From Vibrio sp. (GTDB lineage Bacteria > Pseudomonadota > Gammaproteobacteria > Enterobacterales > Vibrionaceae): DNA of 64,000 nucleotides. Each line of letters opens with the position of its first letter. Position 1 is the first letter of the stretch. Made by a program: the position numbers and the translations under genes. The stretch spans positions 62,001-126,000 of the forward strand of contig JAOICL010000002.1 in NCBI GenBank assembly GCA_028131545.1, given 5' to 3'. Under the pieces are notes generated by a model. The model was not told the origin of the DNA. It made no database searches and saw only the letters and a program-made list of their open reading frames with translations. Below are positions 39,825 through 49,022 of this stretch, one piece after another.

Positions 39825-40568
39825 TTATTCTTTTGAACCATTCTCTTTTATCCATTCTCTCCATGAATGCAATTCAGGACGAGAGTCATCACTTTTTATT
39901 CGTGTTTTACTTTTCATATAAGACTCTTTAAAGACTTTAAACCAACGTTCCAATGCCTCTGACGCCTGAGGTTCACCACCTTGAAATAACGCCAACGCAG
40001 CCACTTCAGCTGTAGCTAAATGATTTTCATTAATAGAACTGCGCATCTGATATTGAGAAATGGTCTCTGGCTTAAACGACATGACCTTACAATGATCCAG
40101 ATAAGGAGATTTTCGTATAATTCGTCGAGCCTCACGCCAAGTCGCATCCACAAAAATAAGCAGTGGCTTTCTTACACTCTTCACGGTGAAATATTGAGTA
40201 TCTATGACCCTAGTTTTATTATCAATGTACTCTTCGGGGAAGACTAATATCGGCTCATAGTCTTCGGAAGATAATAACTCGAGCAATCCAACCTCTGGCT
40301 CCGTTCTATTCCAACGATAAACAAACGTATTAGGAACGACATCAGCAATTAAGCGCCCGGTGTTACTCGGCTTTAGTATTTCATTATCCGATAAAATCAA
40401 TACAGCATGAATGGCCGTATCAATATTAGGTTGATCATCACAAAGGCAGTCACTTTCTCTAACTCGGCAATATTCACACCGAATCACTTTAGCGCCCCTT
40501 GCTTTGAAAGGTTTCGTTGCGATCGCTTTTCTATTAAGGTATACGGAATGAAATTGATGCTTCCTCAT
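39825..40568 (-). CDS. tapT: DTW-domain tRNA-uridine aminocarboxypropyltransferase
   Basis: Probable enzyme that adds an aminocarboxypropyl group to uridine in tRNA (acp3U47), like E. coli TapT (YfiP). The 247 residues show the N-terminal cysteine set CEYCRVRESDCLCDD and a DTW-type motif in the form DATWREARRIIRKSPYL. A basic helical tail follows. It is divergent from the fatty-acid hydroxylase gene, with only 28 bp between them. Confidence 0.85.
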   Translation of the reverse strand: MRKHQFHSVYLNRKAIATKPFKARGAKVIRCEYCRVRESDCLCDDQPNIDTAIHAVLILSDNEILKPSNTGRLIADVVPNTFVYRWNRTEPEVGLLELLSSEDYEPILVFPEEYIDNKTRVIDTQYFTVKSVRKPLLIFVDATWREARRIIRKSPYLDHCKVMSFKPETISQYQMRSSINENHLATAEVAALALFQGGEPQASEALERWFKVFKESYMKSKTRIKSDDSRPELHSWREWIKENGSKE

Positions 40569-40596
40569 GAGTGTCCTCGACTATAAGCGGTGAATC

Positions 40597-41439
40597 GTGA
40601 ATATAATACCTACTAACCCTGACAGCATTAGACTGACCTTCTTTATCAGCATCCTTATGATTTGCCTTTTGTTGGAATATCTCTTCCCTAAAAAACAAAG
40701 GACGCAATCAAGAAAGGTTCGTTGGTTAAATAACCTCGGCATAGTGGGTCTGAATTCTATGGTATTGGCGCTCATTATGCCAATGCTAGCCTTTGAATTC
40801 AGCTTATTGATTCAGCACAAGCAATTTGGTCTGATTCACAATCTATTGACTCCTATCACTTCTCCTTGGTATCAAGGGATAGTCATTCTCTCATGCATTG
40901 TTCTTCTTGATGCGATTATCTACATACAGCACGTTATTACGCATAGATTGCCTATTCTTTGGCGATTTCATCGAATGCATCATAGCGATCAAGATATTGA
41001 TGTCACTACCGGAAGCCGCTTCCATCCCGTTGAAATCATCTTCTCTATGTTCATCAAACTCTTTGTCATCGCTTTCTTTGGTATTCCGCCTATTGCGATT
41101 CTTATCTTTGAGATTATCTTAAATGGCAGTGCCATGTTTAATCATAGCAACCTATCTCTTTCATCGAATGTTGATAAACGACTAAGGAGATGGGTCGTTA
41201 CGCCAGATATGCACCGCATTCACCATTCTATCCATGCTAATGAAACACACAGTAACTTTGGGTTTTTCCTATCCATCTGGGATCGGTTATTTCATACCTA
41301 TATTGCGACTCCTAAAGAGGGTCATCAGAATATGGTCATTGGTATTCCGTTGTTTCAACACGCTAGAGAACAGTGGTTAGATAAAATGCTCACCCAACCC
41401 TTTAGAAAAAAAGAAAAAAGTGGAAAGAATAATGAATAG
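40597..41439 (+). CDS. Fatty acid hydroxylase/sterol desaturase family protein
   Basis: A 280-residue integral membrane di-iron oxygenase. Four or five membrane helices carry the histidine boxes HVITH, HRMHH and HRIHHS, with FNHSNL between them, as in the FA_hydroxylase family. The start is a GTG at 40597, just outside the divergent tapT gene. The C-terminus is lysine-rich and cytoplasmic. Its substrate is not predictable here. Confidence 0.88.
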   Translation: MNIIPTNPDSIRLTFFISILMICLLLEYLFPKKQRTQSRKVRWLNNLGIVGLNSMVLALIMPMLAFEFSLLIQHKQFGLIHNLLTPITSPWYQGIVILSCIVLLDAIIYIQHVITHRLPILWRFHRMHHSDQDIDVTTGSRFHPVEIIFSMFIKLFVIAFFGIPPIAILIFEIILNGSAMFNHSNLSLSSNVDKRLRRWVVTPDMHRIHHSIHANETHSNFGFFLSIWDRLFHTYIATPKEGHQNMVIGIPLFQHAREQWLDKMLTQPFRKKEKSGKNNE

Positions 41440-41653
41440 TATTAATACTAAAAGAGCATAATTGATGTTAAAATGCGCTCCCTTTTTGTTCGTTCTTTTG
41501 TAACGAACTGAATCGAATCATTCATTTATCGTCCTATTATTCAACATACTTATTTATTCAACATACTGATTACTGAATAATGATTACCGAATAGATGACA
41601 GAATAATTGACCGTATTGACTATCATTGGCTATTTCATCATGCAGAGGTGTTT

Positions 41654-43030
41654 GTGCAGAAATATAAACAAGAATTAAACCGGTTATCTCGTCTTGCCAC
41701 CCCTGTGCTGATTGCATCTATTGCTCAAACCGGTATGGGCTTTGTCGATACAATTATGGCCGGAGGCGTAAGTGCAACCGATATGGCCGCTGTGTCTGTA
41801 GCCGCTAGTATATGGTTACCTGCCATTCTATTCGGTGTGGGTTTATTAATGGCGCTTGTTCCTGTCGTAGCACAATTGAATGGAGCCAGTCGACAAGTCA
41901 AGATACCCTTTGAGATTCAACAAGGGATCTACTTAGCCTTACTTGTCTCTATACCCATTATCATCGTCCTTTTACAAACACCTTCCATTCTCTCTTTAAT
42001 GGACGTTGAACCTATTCTTGCAGAAAAGACAAATGGCTATATTTATGCCGTGCTTGCTGCTGTACCCGCCTTCCTTCTGTTTCAAACGTTCCGGAGCTTT
42101 ACAGATGGGCTGTCTTTAACCAAGCCAGCCATGATCATTGGCTTTATCGGATTACTATTAAACATTCCTTTGAACTGGATTTTTGTGTACGGTAAATTTG
42201 GTGCGCCCGCACTGGGTGGTGTTGGATGTGGTATCGCAACGACGATTGTCTACTGGGTTATGTTTGCGATGCTATTAGGCTATGTGATTAAATCGAAACG
42301 TTTAGCGCATATCGCCCTATTTAAAACCTACCATCCAATTAAGTTATCGGAACAGGTTCGGCTATTTAGACTTGGCTTCCCTGTCGCGGCTTCTTTATTC
42401 TTTGAGGTGACCTTGTTTGCTGCGGTTGCCATCTTAGTCTCTCCTTTAGGGTCGGTGATCGTTGCTGCCCACCAAGTGGCGGTTAACTTCTCATCTTTAG
42501 TCTTCATGTTACCAATGAGTATCGGAGTTGCCGTCAGTATTCGAGTGGGTCATGAGTTAGGTTCAGGTAGCGTCGATGGCGCTAAGGTTGCCACGAAAGT
42601 CGGCATTGCCACTGGATTAGGGCTATCGGTCATTACCGCCATCCTAACCGTTGCGTACAGTAAAGGCATTACTTCTTTGTATACTGATGATATCGCGGTA
42701 ACCAGTATCGCGATACAGCTATTGTTGTTTGCTGCGATTTATCAATGTACTGATGCGATTCAAGTGGTTGCTGGCGGCGCGCTTCGTGGCTATAAAGACA
42801 TGAAAGCCATTTTTAACCGTACGTTTATTTCCTATTGGGTACTAGGCTTACCGACAGGGTACATTTTAGGTTCAACCGACTTGCTTGTTCCATCAATGGG
42901 CGCACATGGTTATTGGATTGGGTTCATTGTGGGGTTGAGTTCCGCCGCCTTGCTCCTTGCTATTCGCTTATACCAGATTCAGACTCTGTCTGAAGAAGAG
43001 CAATTGTCTTATTCACAAATGGATCACTAA
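41654..43030 (+). CDS. norM: MATE family multidrug efflux pump NorM
   Basis: Twelve-helix Na+ or H+ coupled exporter of cationic drugs. The 458 residues match Vibrio NorM: LATPVLIASIAQTGMGFVDTIMAGGVSATDMAAVS (given by its parts), DVEPILAEK, and the conserved acidic residue in FFEVTLFA. The GTG at 41654 gives MQKYKQEL and has GAGG 5 bases ahead; the GTG at 41648 overlaps that site. A short direct repeat of TATTCAACATACT lies in the upstream gap (about 41538-41568). Confidence 0.93.
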   Translation: MQKYKQELNRLSRLATPVLIASIAQTGMGFVDTIMAGGVSATDMAAVSVAASIWLPAILFGVGLLMALVPVVAQLNGASRQVKIPFEIQQGIYLALLVSIPIIIVLLQTPSILSLMDVEPILAEKTNGYIYAVLAAVPAFLLFQTFRSFTDGLSLTKPAMIIGFIGLLLNIPLNWIFVYGKFGAPALGGVGCGIATTIVYWVMFAMLLGYVIKSKRLAHIALFKTYHPIKLSEQVRLFRLGFPVAASLFFEVTLFAAVAILVSPLGSVIVAAHQVAVNFSSLVFMLPMSIGVAVSIRVGHELGSGSVDGAKVATKVGIATGLGLSVITAILTVAYSKGITSLYTDDIAVTSIAIQLLLFAAIYQCTDAIQVVAGGALRGYKDMKAIFNRTFISYWVLGLPTGYILGSTDLLVPSMGAHGYWIGFIVGLSSAALLLAIRLYQIQTLSEEEQLSYSQMDH

Positions 43031-43319
43031 GGTTCCTGTACACGTTCAATAAGACTCACTATCCCCTTTACGTATATTTGATCATTACTCATATACATAT
43101 AGGGGGTAAATTTGCTCCCCTATATGTTCATCCTATCTATTCGATTTGCTCTCTACCGTACCTATAAACGCCATCATTACTTCCTAATGACAAGCAACAT
43201 CATGATATTCAAACCAAAACGATGCAAAACAGATTGGTAAGAATAGCAACTTAGCCATATCCTTTAAAAGACATCATTCTGATTTCAAAACAGCAAAGAA
43301 ACGTCATCTGCATTAATAG
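43031..43319. other. Intergenic region before the chemosensory operon
   Basis: No reading frame is supported. It holds an inverted repeat, CATATAGGGG and its complement CCCCTATATG at 43096-43126, with an 11-base loop and no T run. This may end norM transcription. The operon promoter follows at 43320. Confidence 0.5.
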
Positions 43320-43346
43320 CAAAGTCTTTTCTAATACGGCCGTTAA
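43320..43346 (+). promoter_or_regulatory. Predicted sigma-28 (FliA) promoter of the chemosensory operon
   Basis: CAAAGTCT (43320-43327) and GCCGTTAA (43339-43346) are separated by exactly 11 bp. The E. coli FliA consensus is TAAAGTTT-N11-GCCGATAA, so there are two mismatches in the -35 and one in the -10. The predicted start near 43353 gives a leader of about 30 bases to the ATG at 43382. Confidence 0.65.
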
Positions 43347-43381
43347 CATCAGAGTTAGATAGGTATTTAAAGGTATTGAAT

Positions 43382-45103
43382 ATGCAGAAAAAAATATTAA
43401 TCGTAGATGACAGTGCCACCTCATCATCTATGTTTGTGTCTATCCTTTATAAGCTAGGCTATCAAGACAATCAAACGTGTTCTGATCCGACGGCAGCTAT
43501 CCGATTATGCCAACACAATGCATTTGATGTTTTAGTTATTGATTACCACTTAAATTCAACCATGAATGGTGTTGAATTAGCTGATTACCTTATCGATCAT
43601 AACTTAATCAAACGGGAAGCCGGGTTTTTATTCATCTCAGGTGACCATCGCTCTTCGACTATATTAGAAGCTCTGCATAATAAACGTGCAAGCTTTATGA
43701 TTAAGCCAATTAATCCCAACATTATCAAAGATAAGCTGAACACACTTTTTTACAATCAAGAGATATTTAACGAACTCTACGCCCTTGAACAAACGTCTTT
43801 TGAAGAGCAGTTTGATAAAGCGACTCTGGCATTAGAAGAATGTAGTGGTCATAGAGAACCCCATCGAATTACGGACTACCTTGTATCACTCAGCGTCAAA
43901 TACAAACGCTATGAAGAGCTTCAAACACTTTGCCAACAGCGCTACGAAATCCCGACATTTAAGCTTTATCATATTGTGAGTCAATATGAGCTCAATCAAC
44001 TTCCTTATCAAGAAGCGCTCATACAGTTAAAAGCATTAACAGAAGCAAACCCCTTACTCATTGATATCCATCTTTATACCATTGAACTGCACAAAAGAAA
44101 TGAACAGCCACATCAAGCAATCATGGCCATTGAAAATGTGATTAAGCTATTGCCACATCAGGCTGAAATCATACTGAGTGGAATGGAACTGTGCTTATCG
44201 GAACGAGAGAACTCTTATTTCATCAACTTCGCTAAAAAGCTGATTGACTGCATTATAGAAAATAAATATCACTGGCAAGTCAGCTTTGCACATTATTTAC
44301 GCCTATTAGAGTCCTTTTATATTCATATACAAGACGCTCAAATTCGACATGAATTCTATGCTGAGAATACCGAGATTATTGAACGTTTAGAGAATAACTA
44401 TGAGAATTTATATTATCAAGAATTCGCAATACTTAATCTATGCTCTCAATTCAAAGTTTCCCTTTATTTAAAGACCGGTGATGTCGCTAAAAGAGATTTC
44501 ATTAACCAACTGCGTAAAATCCCAATCAAGTTAGACTCCTTAAGCCCAGTACTGCTCATTGAACTGTATTTAACCCTATCTGCACTTGGTGAAGTATGGC
44601 AAGTGAAACGTTATCACCCTTTCATTAAAGGACTCACTCAAGAAAGTAATATCCTATTTAACCCTGCTGTTCTTCGACATTACCATGATATTTATGTGGA
44701 ATCGCTTTGTACTCTGTATGAAGAAAATGAACGATCGATTAATCAATTGTATCCAGATAAAGAAACCCTAATTTCATTCAATACATTAGAAAGAAATGAC
44801 TTAATTGCACTTCACAATAAATTCCCTTTTTCCAGTGAGATCAGCTTGTTATCTATTGAAGAAGCCCTATCAAAATCAGATGATCTGCCAACCGATCACC
44901 TACATCATGCTAAATCTCTTTATGACATCGATCTCCCTAGTGATATTGCAAAACGAGTTCTAGTCGCAATGAATAAACTGCATTTAAATTTATCAGAAGA
45001 TCTTGATGATGATGAAATACGAGAAGCGGATCTTTCACGAAAAAAAGTCCTCTTAAAAACGCTTTTTAAACCAAACCGTACATTGCTCAGTAAAAAACTC
45101 TAA
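43382..45103 (+). CDS. Response regulator with a long helical TPR-like output domain
   Basis: A 573-residue protein. Residues 1-120 are a receiver domain with the acidic pair DD at 9-10, phosphoacceptor Asp54 (LVIDYHL) and the lysine in FMIKPI. Residues about 130-570 are helical and low in recognised motifs, with TPR-like stretches such as EALIQLKALTEANPLLIDIH and QAIMAIENVIKLLPHQAE. There is no DNA-binding domain, so the output is probably protein binding. It opens the operon behind the sigma-28 type promoter. AAAGG lies 8 bases before the ATG; an in-frame TTG at 43376 is less likely. Confidence 0.85.
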   Translation: MQKKILIVDDSATSSSMFVSILYKLGYQDNQTCSDPTAAIRLCQHNAFDVLVIDYHLNSTMNGVELADYLIDHNLIKREAGFLFISGDHRSSTILEALHNKRASFMIKPINPNIIKDKLNTLFYNQEIFNELYALEQTSFEEQFDKATLALEECSGHREPHRITDYLVSLSVKYKRYEELQTLCQQRYEIPTFKLYHIVSQYELNQLPYQEALIQLKALTEANPLLIDIHLYTIELHKRNEQPHQAIMAIENVIKLLPHQAEIILSGMELCLSERENSYFINFAKKLIDCIIENKYHWQVSFAHYLRLLESFYIHIQDAQIRHEFYAENTEIIERLENNYENLYYQEFAILNLCSQFKVSLYLKTGDVAKRDFINQLRKIPIKLDSLSPVLLIELYLTLSALGEVWQVKRYHPFIKGLTQESNILFNPAVLRHYHDIYVESLCTLYEENERSINQLYPDKETLISFNTLERNDLIALHNKFPFSSEISLLSIEEALSKSDDLPTDHLHHAKSLYDIDLPSDIAKRVLVAMNKLHLNLSEDLDDDEIREADLSRKKVLLKTLFKPNRTLLSKKL

Positions 45104-45162
45104 GCAATTGAATTAAATGCAGTCTATGCTTAATTAGCTTCAAAATTAGATAAGGCGACATA

Positions 45163-45420
45163 ATGACTTTTACATTAGAAGAACAGCTCACTATCGCGAA
45201 TATCAAAGAAACAAAGACCCTAATACAACAGCAGCTTATCGATACCAGTACACTTGATATTGACTGCTCTCAAATTCAAAAAGTGGATGCTATAGGTATT
45301 CAGCTTCTTCTCTCACTATCGATGATTGATGGTTCTGTAGCAGTTAATCTCACAAAACCATCTGAATACATCCAAGAAATTGCAAAAAATCTTGGAGTTA
45401 AGTCAAAACTTTTCCTATAA
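45163..45420 (+). CDS. STAS domain protein
   Basis: An 85-residue single STAS domain. The usual phosphorylated serine of anti-sigma antagonists (D-S-x-G) is alanine here: VDAIGIQLLLSLS. This is as in MlaB-like STAS proteins, so control by serine phosphorylation is unlikely. It lies between the TPR response regulator and cheY, 34 bp before the latter, and may act as a scaffold or binding partner in the pathway. AAGGCGA precedes the start. Confidence 0.85.
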   Translation: MTFTLEEQLTIANIKETKTLIQQQLIDTSTLDIDCSQIQKVDAIGIQLLLSLSMIDGSVAVNLTKPSEYIQEIAKNLGVKSKLFL

Positions 45421-45454
45421 CTTACTTATAAACAATCAAGATGGGTACACATAA

Positions 45455-45811
45455 ATGAAAATCTTAGCAGTTGATGATTCTCTATCTATTCGCCAAATGG
45501 TTAGTCACACATTACAGGATGCTGGTTATCAAGTCGTTACCGCTAATGATGGTGAAGATGGATTAAACAAAGCGAAAGCTGACAAGTTCGACATTATTAT
45601 TTCAGATGTGAACATGCCAATCATGAATGGATTGGAGTTTGTTCGACAAGTTCGCACCGTCGCAGCTTATAAGTTCACCCCAATATTGATGCTAACCACT
45701 GAAACAAGCGCTGAGAAAAAAGCAGAGGGTAAACAAGCGGGTGCAACAGGTTGGATCGTAAAACCTTTTAATCCAGATACGCTTATCAAGACTATCCAAC
45801 GAGTCTCTTAA
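45455..45811 (+). CDS. cheY: CheY-like single-domain response regulator
   Basis: A 118-residue receiver domain, the likely output of the CheA encoded next. Acidic residues Asp7-Asp8, phosphoacceptor Asp51 (IIISDVNMPIMNG), the switch threonine in LMLTTE and Lys in IVKPF are all present. Whether it acts on the flagellar motor is not known; F7-type CheY proteins are often not the main motor regulator. Confidence 0.92.
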   Translation: MKILAVDDSLSIRQMVSHTLQDAGYQVVTANDGEDGLNKAKADKFDIIISDVNMPIMNGLEFVRQVRTVAAYKFTPILMLTTETSAEKKAEGKQAGATGWIVKPFNPDTLIKTIQRVS

Positions 45812-45867
45812 TCATTGTACCCTCTTTATTTTTTAGCATTTACGCATCTCTTACATAGGGGATATCT

Positions 45868-48048
45868 ATGGCACTAGACATGGATCAACTTAAAGCGATA
45901 TTTCAAGAGGAATGTCGTGATAACCTCCAGCTCATTGAGCAAGAGTTAGTTTCATTTAACGTTGATGATCCTGATAGTGAAGTTATTAATACTATCTTTC
46001 GAGCTGCTCACTCAATTAAAGGAGGAGCAGGTACATTTGAATTCAACGAAATAAGTGAATTCACACATCTGATAGAAACCCTTCTCGATGAAGCCCGTAA
46101 TGACCAACGTCAATTAAAAACAAGTGATATTGATGTTCTTTTAAAATCGAATGATTTTATTGAAGCTATGCTCACGTCTTATGAAAATAAAGAGGCGATC
46201 GATCAAACTACAAAAGCATCTTTGATGGCTGAATTGGATAAAATCTTACGTTCAGGCAGTACTCAAACTTCAACTAATGTCGAAGCTCAGAGTAATAATA
46301 CAGAAGCGTTACCATCAGACTCAAATGAAACCAATATCGATGAGGGTGATATTCTAGGGTGGAAAGTGACCTTCAAGCCCTTTGAAGATATTTTATTCTC
46401 AGGAAACGACCCTGCCAGAATCATTAAAGAACTTTTAACGTTAACAAATGAACACCAAGTTACCTGTCATACTGATAAACTTCCTACATTTGATGACTTA
46501 GAACCAGAGCAATGCCTTCTTTGGTGGGAATGTGTACTTCGTGGTGCCATTGAAAAATCAGATATTGTCGAAGTCTTTGATTGGGTTGATGATGAATGTG
46601 ACTTATTGATTGAACCCCTATTTACTCAAAGTTCACTTTCTCAACATTCAGTAACAAACACTTTAAGCCCTAATACGCTTACGGAAGAAAATAAACCGTC
46701 GATCACTTCAGATACTAATAATCATCAAGAAGTTAGTCAACAAGAAGTGAAAGAGACAACGGAGTCAGTCCCTTCTCCCTCTTCTGCTGTTGAAGCCGTC
46801 GAAAGTAATTCAGCTCAAAGCACCACAACAACGAAAAGTAAAAGTAACTACTCAATACGTGTCGATATAGAAAAGATTGATCTCCTCATTAATTTAGTGG
46901 GCGAGCTTGTTATTACTCAATCAATGATTAATGAATTATCTCATAATTTTGATATGAGCAAGCTTGAATCATTACAAACCGGTATTGAACAACTTTTACA
47001 AAACACCCGTGAAATTCAAGACAGTGTTCTTAATATCCGAATGCTCCCTGTCAGTTTTGCCTTTAATCGATTCCCTAGATTAGTACGTGATATTGCACCA
47101 AAGCTTGGAAAAGAAATTGAGCTTCATATCTCAGGTGAGCACACTGAAATTGATAAAACGGTTTTAGAGAAAATAACTGACCCTCTTGTTCACTTAATTC
47201 GAAATGCGATTGACCATGGTGTTGAGTTACCAGAATCTCGTCAACAAAATGGCAAAGAAGCTCAAGGTAATGTGTATTTATCCGCATTTCATCAAGGGGG
47301 CAATGTTGTTATAGAAATCGAAGATGATGGCGCTGGTATTAATGCAGAAAGAGTCTTCAATAAAGCCAAAGAAAAAGGATTAATCTCAGAGCATACTCGC
47401 CAAAGCGATATGAGCGACGAGCAAATATTCATGCTTCTCTTTGCCCCTGGCTTATCAACAGCAGAACAAGTTTCAGATCTCTCTGGTCGAGGCGTTGGCA
47501 TGGACGTGGTGAAAAAGAATATTGAAGCTCTAAGTGGCTCTATTTCTGTGCAATCAGAGCAAGGTAAAGGCTCTAAATTTACCATCACCCTCCCTCTTAC
47601 TTTATCAATTTTAGATGGTCAGCTCGTCTCCGTTTGTGAGCATGTTTATGTTATTCCTCTTATTTCGATCATCGAATCCATACAAATAGAGCCAACAAAA
47701 GTCAATGAAGCCGCCGGTGGACAGAAATTGTATCAATTAAGAGACGAAAACTTACCTATTATCTGCCTAAATGAAATGTTTGGCATGGATCCTGTTAAGG
47801 ATTTTAATAACGGTATTTTATGTTTTGTTGAAACAGGTGGGCAAAAAGTGGGTTTACATCTAGATGAATTACTCGGCCAACAACAAGTTGTTATCAAATC
47901 TTTAGAATCTAATTTTAGAAAGGTTCCTGGTTTTTCAGGTGCCACGATATTAGGTAATGGCTCTGTCTCCATGATTATTGATATTCAAAATCTTGTTTCT
48001 CAATTTATCAATAACAAACAATCCCCCTCTCTAGCAGGAGCTCGTTAA
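45868..48048 (+). CDS. cheA: Chemotaxis histidine kinase CheA
   Basis: A 726-residue kinase. The P1 domain has phosphorylatable His48 in AHSIKGGAGTF. A middle region near residues 160-225 is followed by a low-complexity Ser/Thr/Glu linker (about 230-325). P3 dimerisation, then the ATPase P4 with LIRNAIDHGVE, IEDDGAGIN and GRGVGMDVV, and the C-terminal CheW-like P5 follow. All catalytic motifs are intact. The stop overlaps the start of the first cheW by one base. Confidence 0.95.
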   Translation: MALDMDQLKAIFQEECRDNLQLIEQELVSFNVDDPDSEVINTIFRAAHSIKGGAGTFEFNEISEFTHLIETLLDEARNDQRQLKTSDIDVLLKSNDFIEAMLTSYENKEAIDQTTKASLMAELDKILRSGSTQTSTNVEAQSNNTEALPSDSNETNIDEGDILGWKVTFKPFEDILFSGNDPARIIKELLTLTNEHQVTCHTDKLPTFDDLEPEQCLLWWECVLRGAIEKSDIVEVFDWVDDECDLLIEPLFTQSSLSQHSVTNTLSPNTLTEENKPSITSDTNNHQEVSQQEVKETTESVPSPSSAVEAVESNSAQSTTTTKSKSNYSIRVDIEKIDLLINLVGELVITQSMINELSHNFDMSKLESLQTGIEQLLQNTREIQDSVLNIRMLPVSFAFNRFPRLVRDIAPKLGKEIELHISGEHTEIDKTVLEKITDPLVHLIRNAIDHGVELPESRQQNGKEAQGNVYLSAFHQGGNVVIEIEDDGAGINAERVFNKAKEKGLISEHTRQSDMSDEQIFMLLFAPGLSTAEQVSDLSGRGVGMDVVKKNIEALSGSISVQSEQGKGSKFTITLPLTLSILDGQLVSVCEHVYVIPLISIIESIQIEPTKVNEAAGGQKLYQLRDENLPIICLNEMFGMDPVKDFNNGILCFVETGGQKVGLHLDELLGQQQVVIKSLESNFRKVPGFSGATILGNGSVSMIIDIQNLVSQFINNKQSPSLAGAR

Positions 48049-48557
48049 TGACAGATTTAGAGCAAATTGCAGATATTGATGATGAAATTGAAATCGAAAA
48101 AACCGAGTTTCTCAGTTTCATCGTGGGTAATGAAACCTACGGTATTAAGATTACTGAGATAGAAGAAATACGAGTATGGCAAAAACCCACTCTTATTCCG
48201 AATGTTCCTGACTTTGTTAAAGGTGTGATTAATATTCGTGGAATGATCATACCTATTTTTGACATGAGAATTCGTTTCGGTACAAGTGAAATAAACTACT
48301 TAGAAACGACCGTTATTATTGTTTTAAAAGTCAAAGTGAGCGAAGACAAAGACAAAGTCATTGGATTAGTGGTTGATGCGGTTGCTGATGTATTAGCGTT
48401 AGCTAATGACTCTGTCATCCCTCTACAAAGAGAGAGTAACTTATCTGAATTTATTAACGGTATTGCACAAATTGAAAACGGATTAGTGACGATATTAAGT
48501 AGCTCATCACTCTCGGGCTTTATTATAGAAAGTGAGGAGATTCACCATGTCAAATGA
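48048..48557 (+). CDS. cheW: CheW scaffold protein, first copy
   Basis: A 169-residue coupling protein that joins CheA to receptors. EFLSFIVGNETYGIKITEIEEIRVWQ, then PDFVKGVINIRGMIIPIFDMR and VIGLVVDAVADVLAL are the CheW pattern. It has an acidic N-terminal extension of about 18 residues that the second copy lacks. It overlaps the second cheW by 11 bp. Confidence 0.93.
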   Translation: MTDLEQIADIDDEIEIEKTEFLSFIVGNETYGIKITEIEEIRVWQKPTLIPNVPDFVKGVINIRGMIIPIFDMRIRFGTSEINYLETTVIIVLKVKVSEDKDKVIGLVVDAVADVLALANDSVIPLQRESNLSEFINGIAQIENGLVTILSSSSLSGFIIESEEIHHVK

Positions 48558-49011
48558 GGCTAAAGAATACCTCTCTTTTATTATTGAAAATGAAGAATAC
48601 GCATTGGATATATTAGATGTCCGTGAAGTGCGTGGCTGGGCTGATGTTCGTCCATTACCGAATTCTCCTCCACATATTATGGGCATGCTTGAATTAAGAG
48701 GAGAATACATTCCAATTATTGACCTCAGGCAGAGTTTTGGTTTCGAAAAAACAGAAATATCATCATTAACTGTCGTTATTTTGCTGAACTTTAACGATAA
48801 AACGGTCGGAATCATCGTCGATGCTGTCGCCGATGTTTATCCCATCGATGATCAACACATTCAACCTCCTCCAATGACAGGTGACATTAACAATTACGAC
48901 TATATTCGTGGGATGTGCCAAATAAATGACAAGCACATCATCCTAATTGAAATTGAAAAACTTTTTGATCTTCAAGCTTTAGATCAAGCGACAACTCACT
49001 CTAAGATGTAG
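48547..49011 (+). CDS. cheW: CheW scaffold protein, second copy
   Basis: A 154-residue CheW paralogue: [68 protein letters not shown] 6 bases ahead fixes the start at 48547, inside the end of the first copy. The two copies differ widely in sequence, so they are not a recent duplication. Two CheW genes in tandem match V. cholerae cluster III as I recall it. Confidence 0.93.
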   Translation: MSNEAKEYLSFIIENEEYALDILDVREVRGWADVRPLPNSPPHIMGMLELRGEYIPIIDLRQSFGFEKTEISSLTVVILLNFNDKTVGIIVDAVADVYPIDDQHIQPPPMTGDINNYDYIRGMCQINDKHIILIEIEKLFDLQALDQATTHSKM

Positions 49012-49022
49012 AGGAAATAAAC

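Noticed and set aside
47292..47972. Minus-strand open frames inside cheA
   Set aside because: They are antisense to the ATPase and P5 domains of an intact cheA. They are proline and serine rich, as expected for reverse frames.
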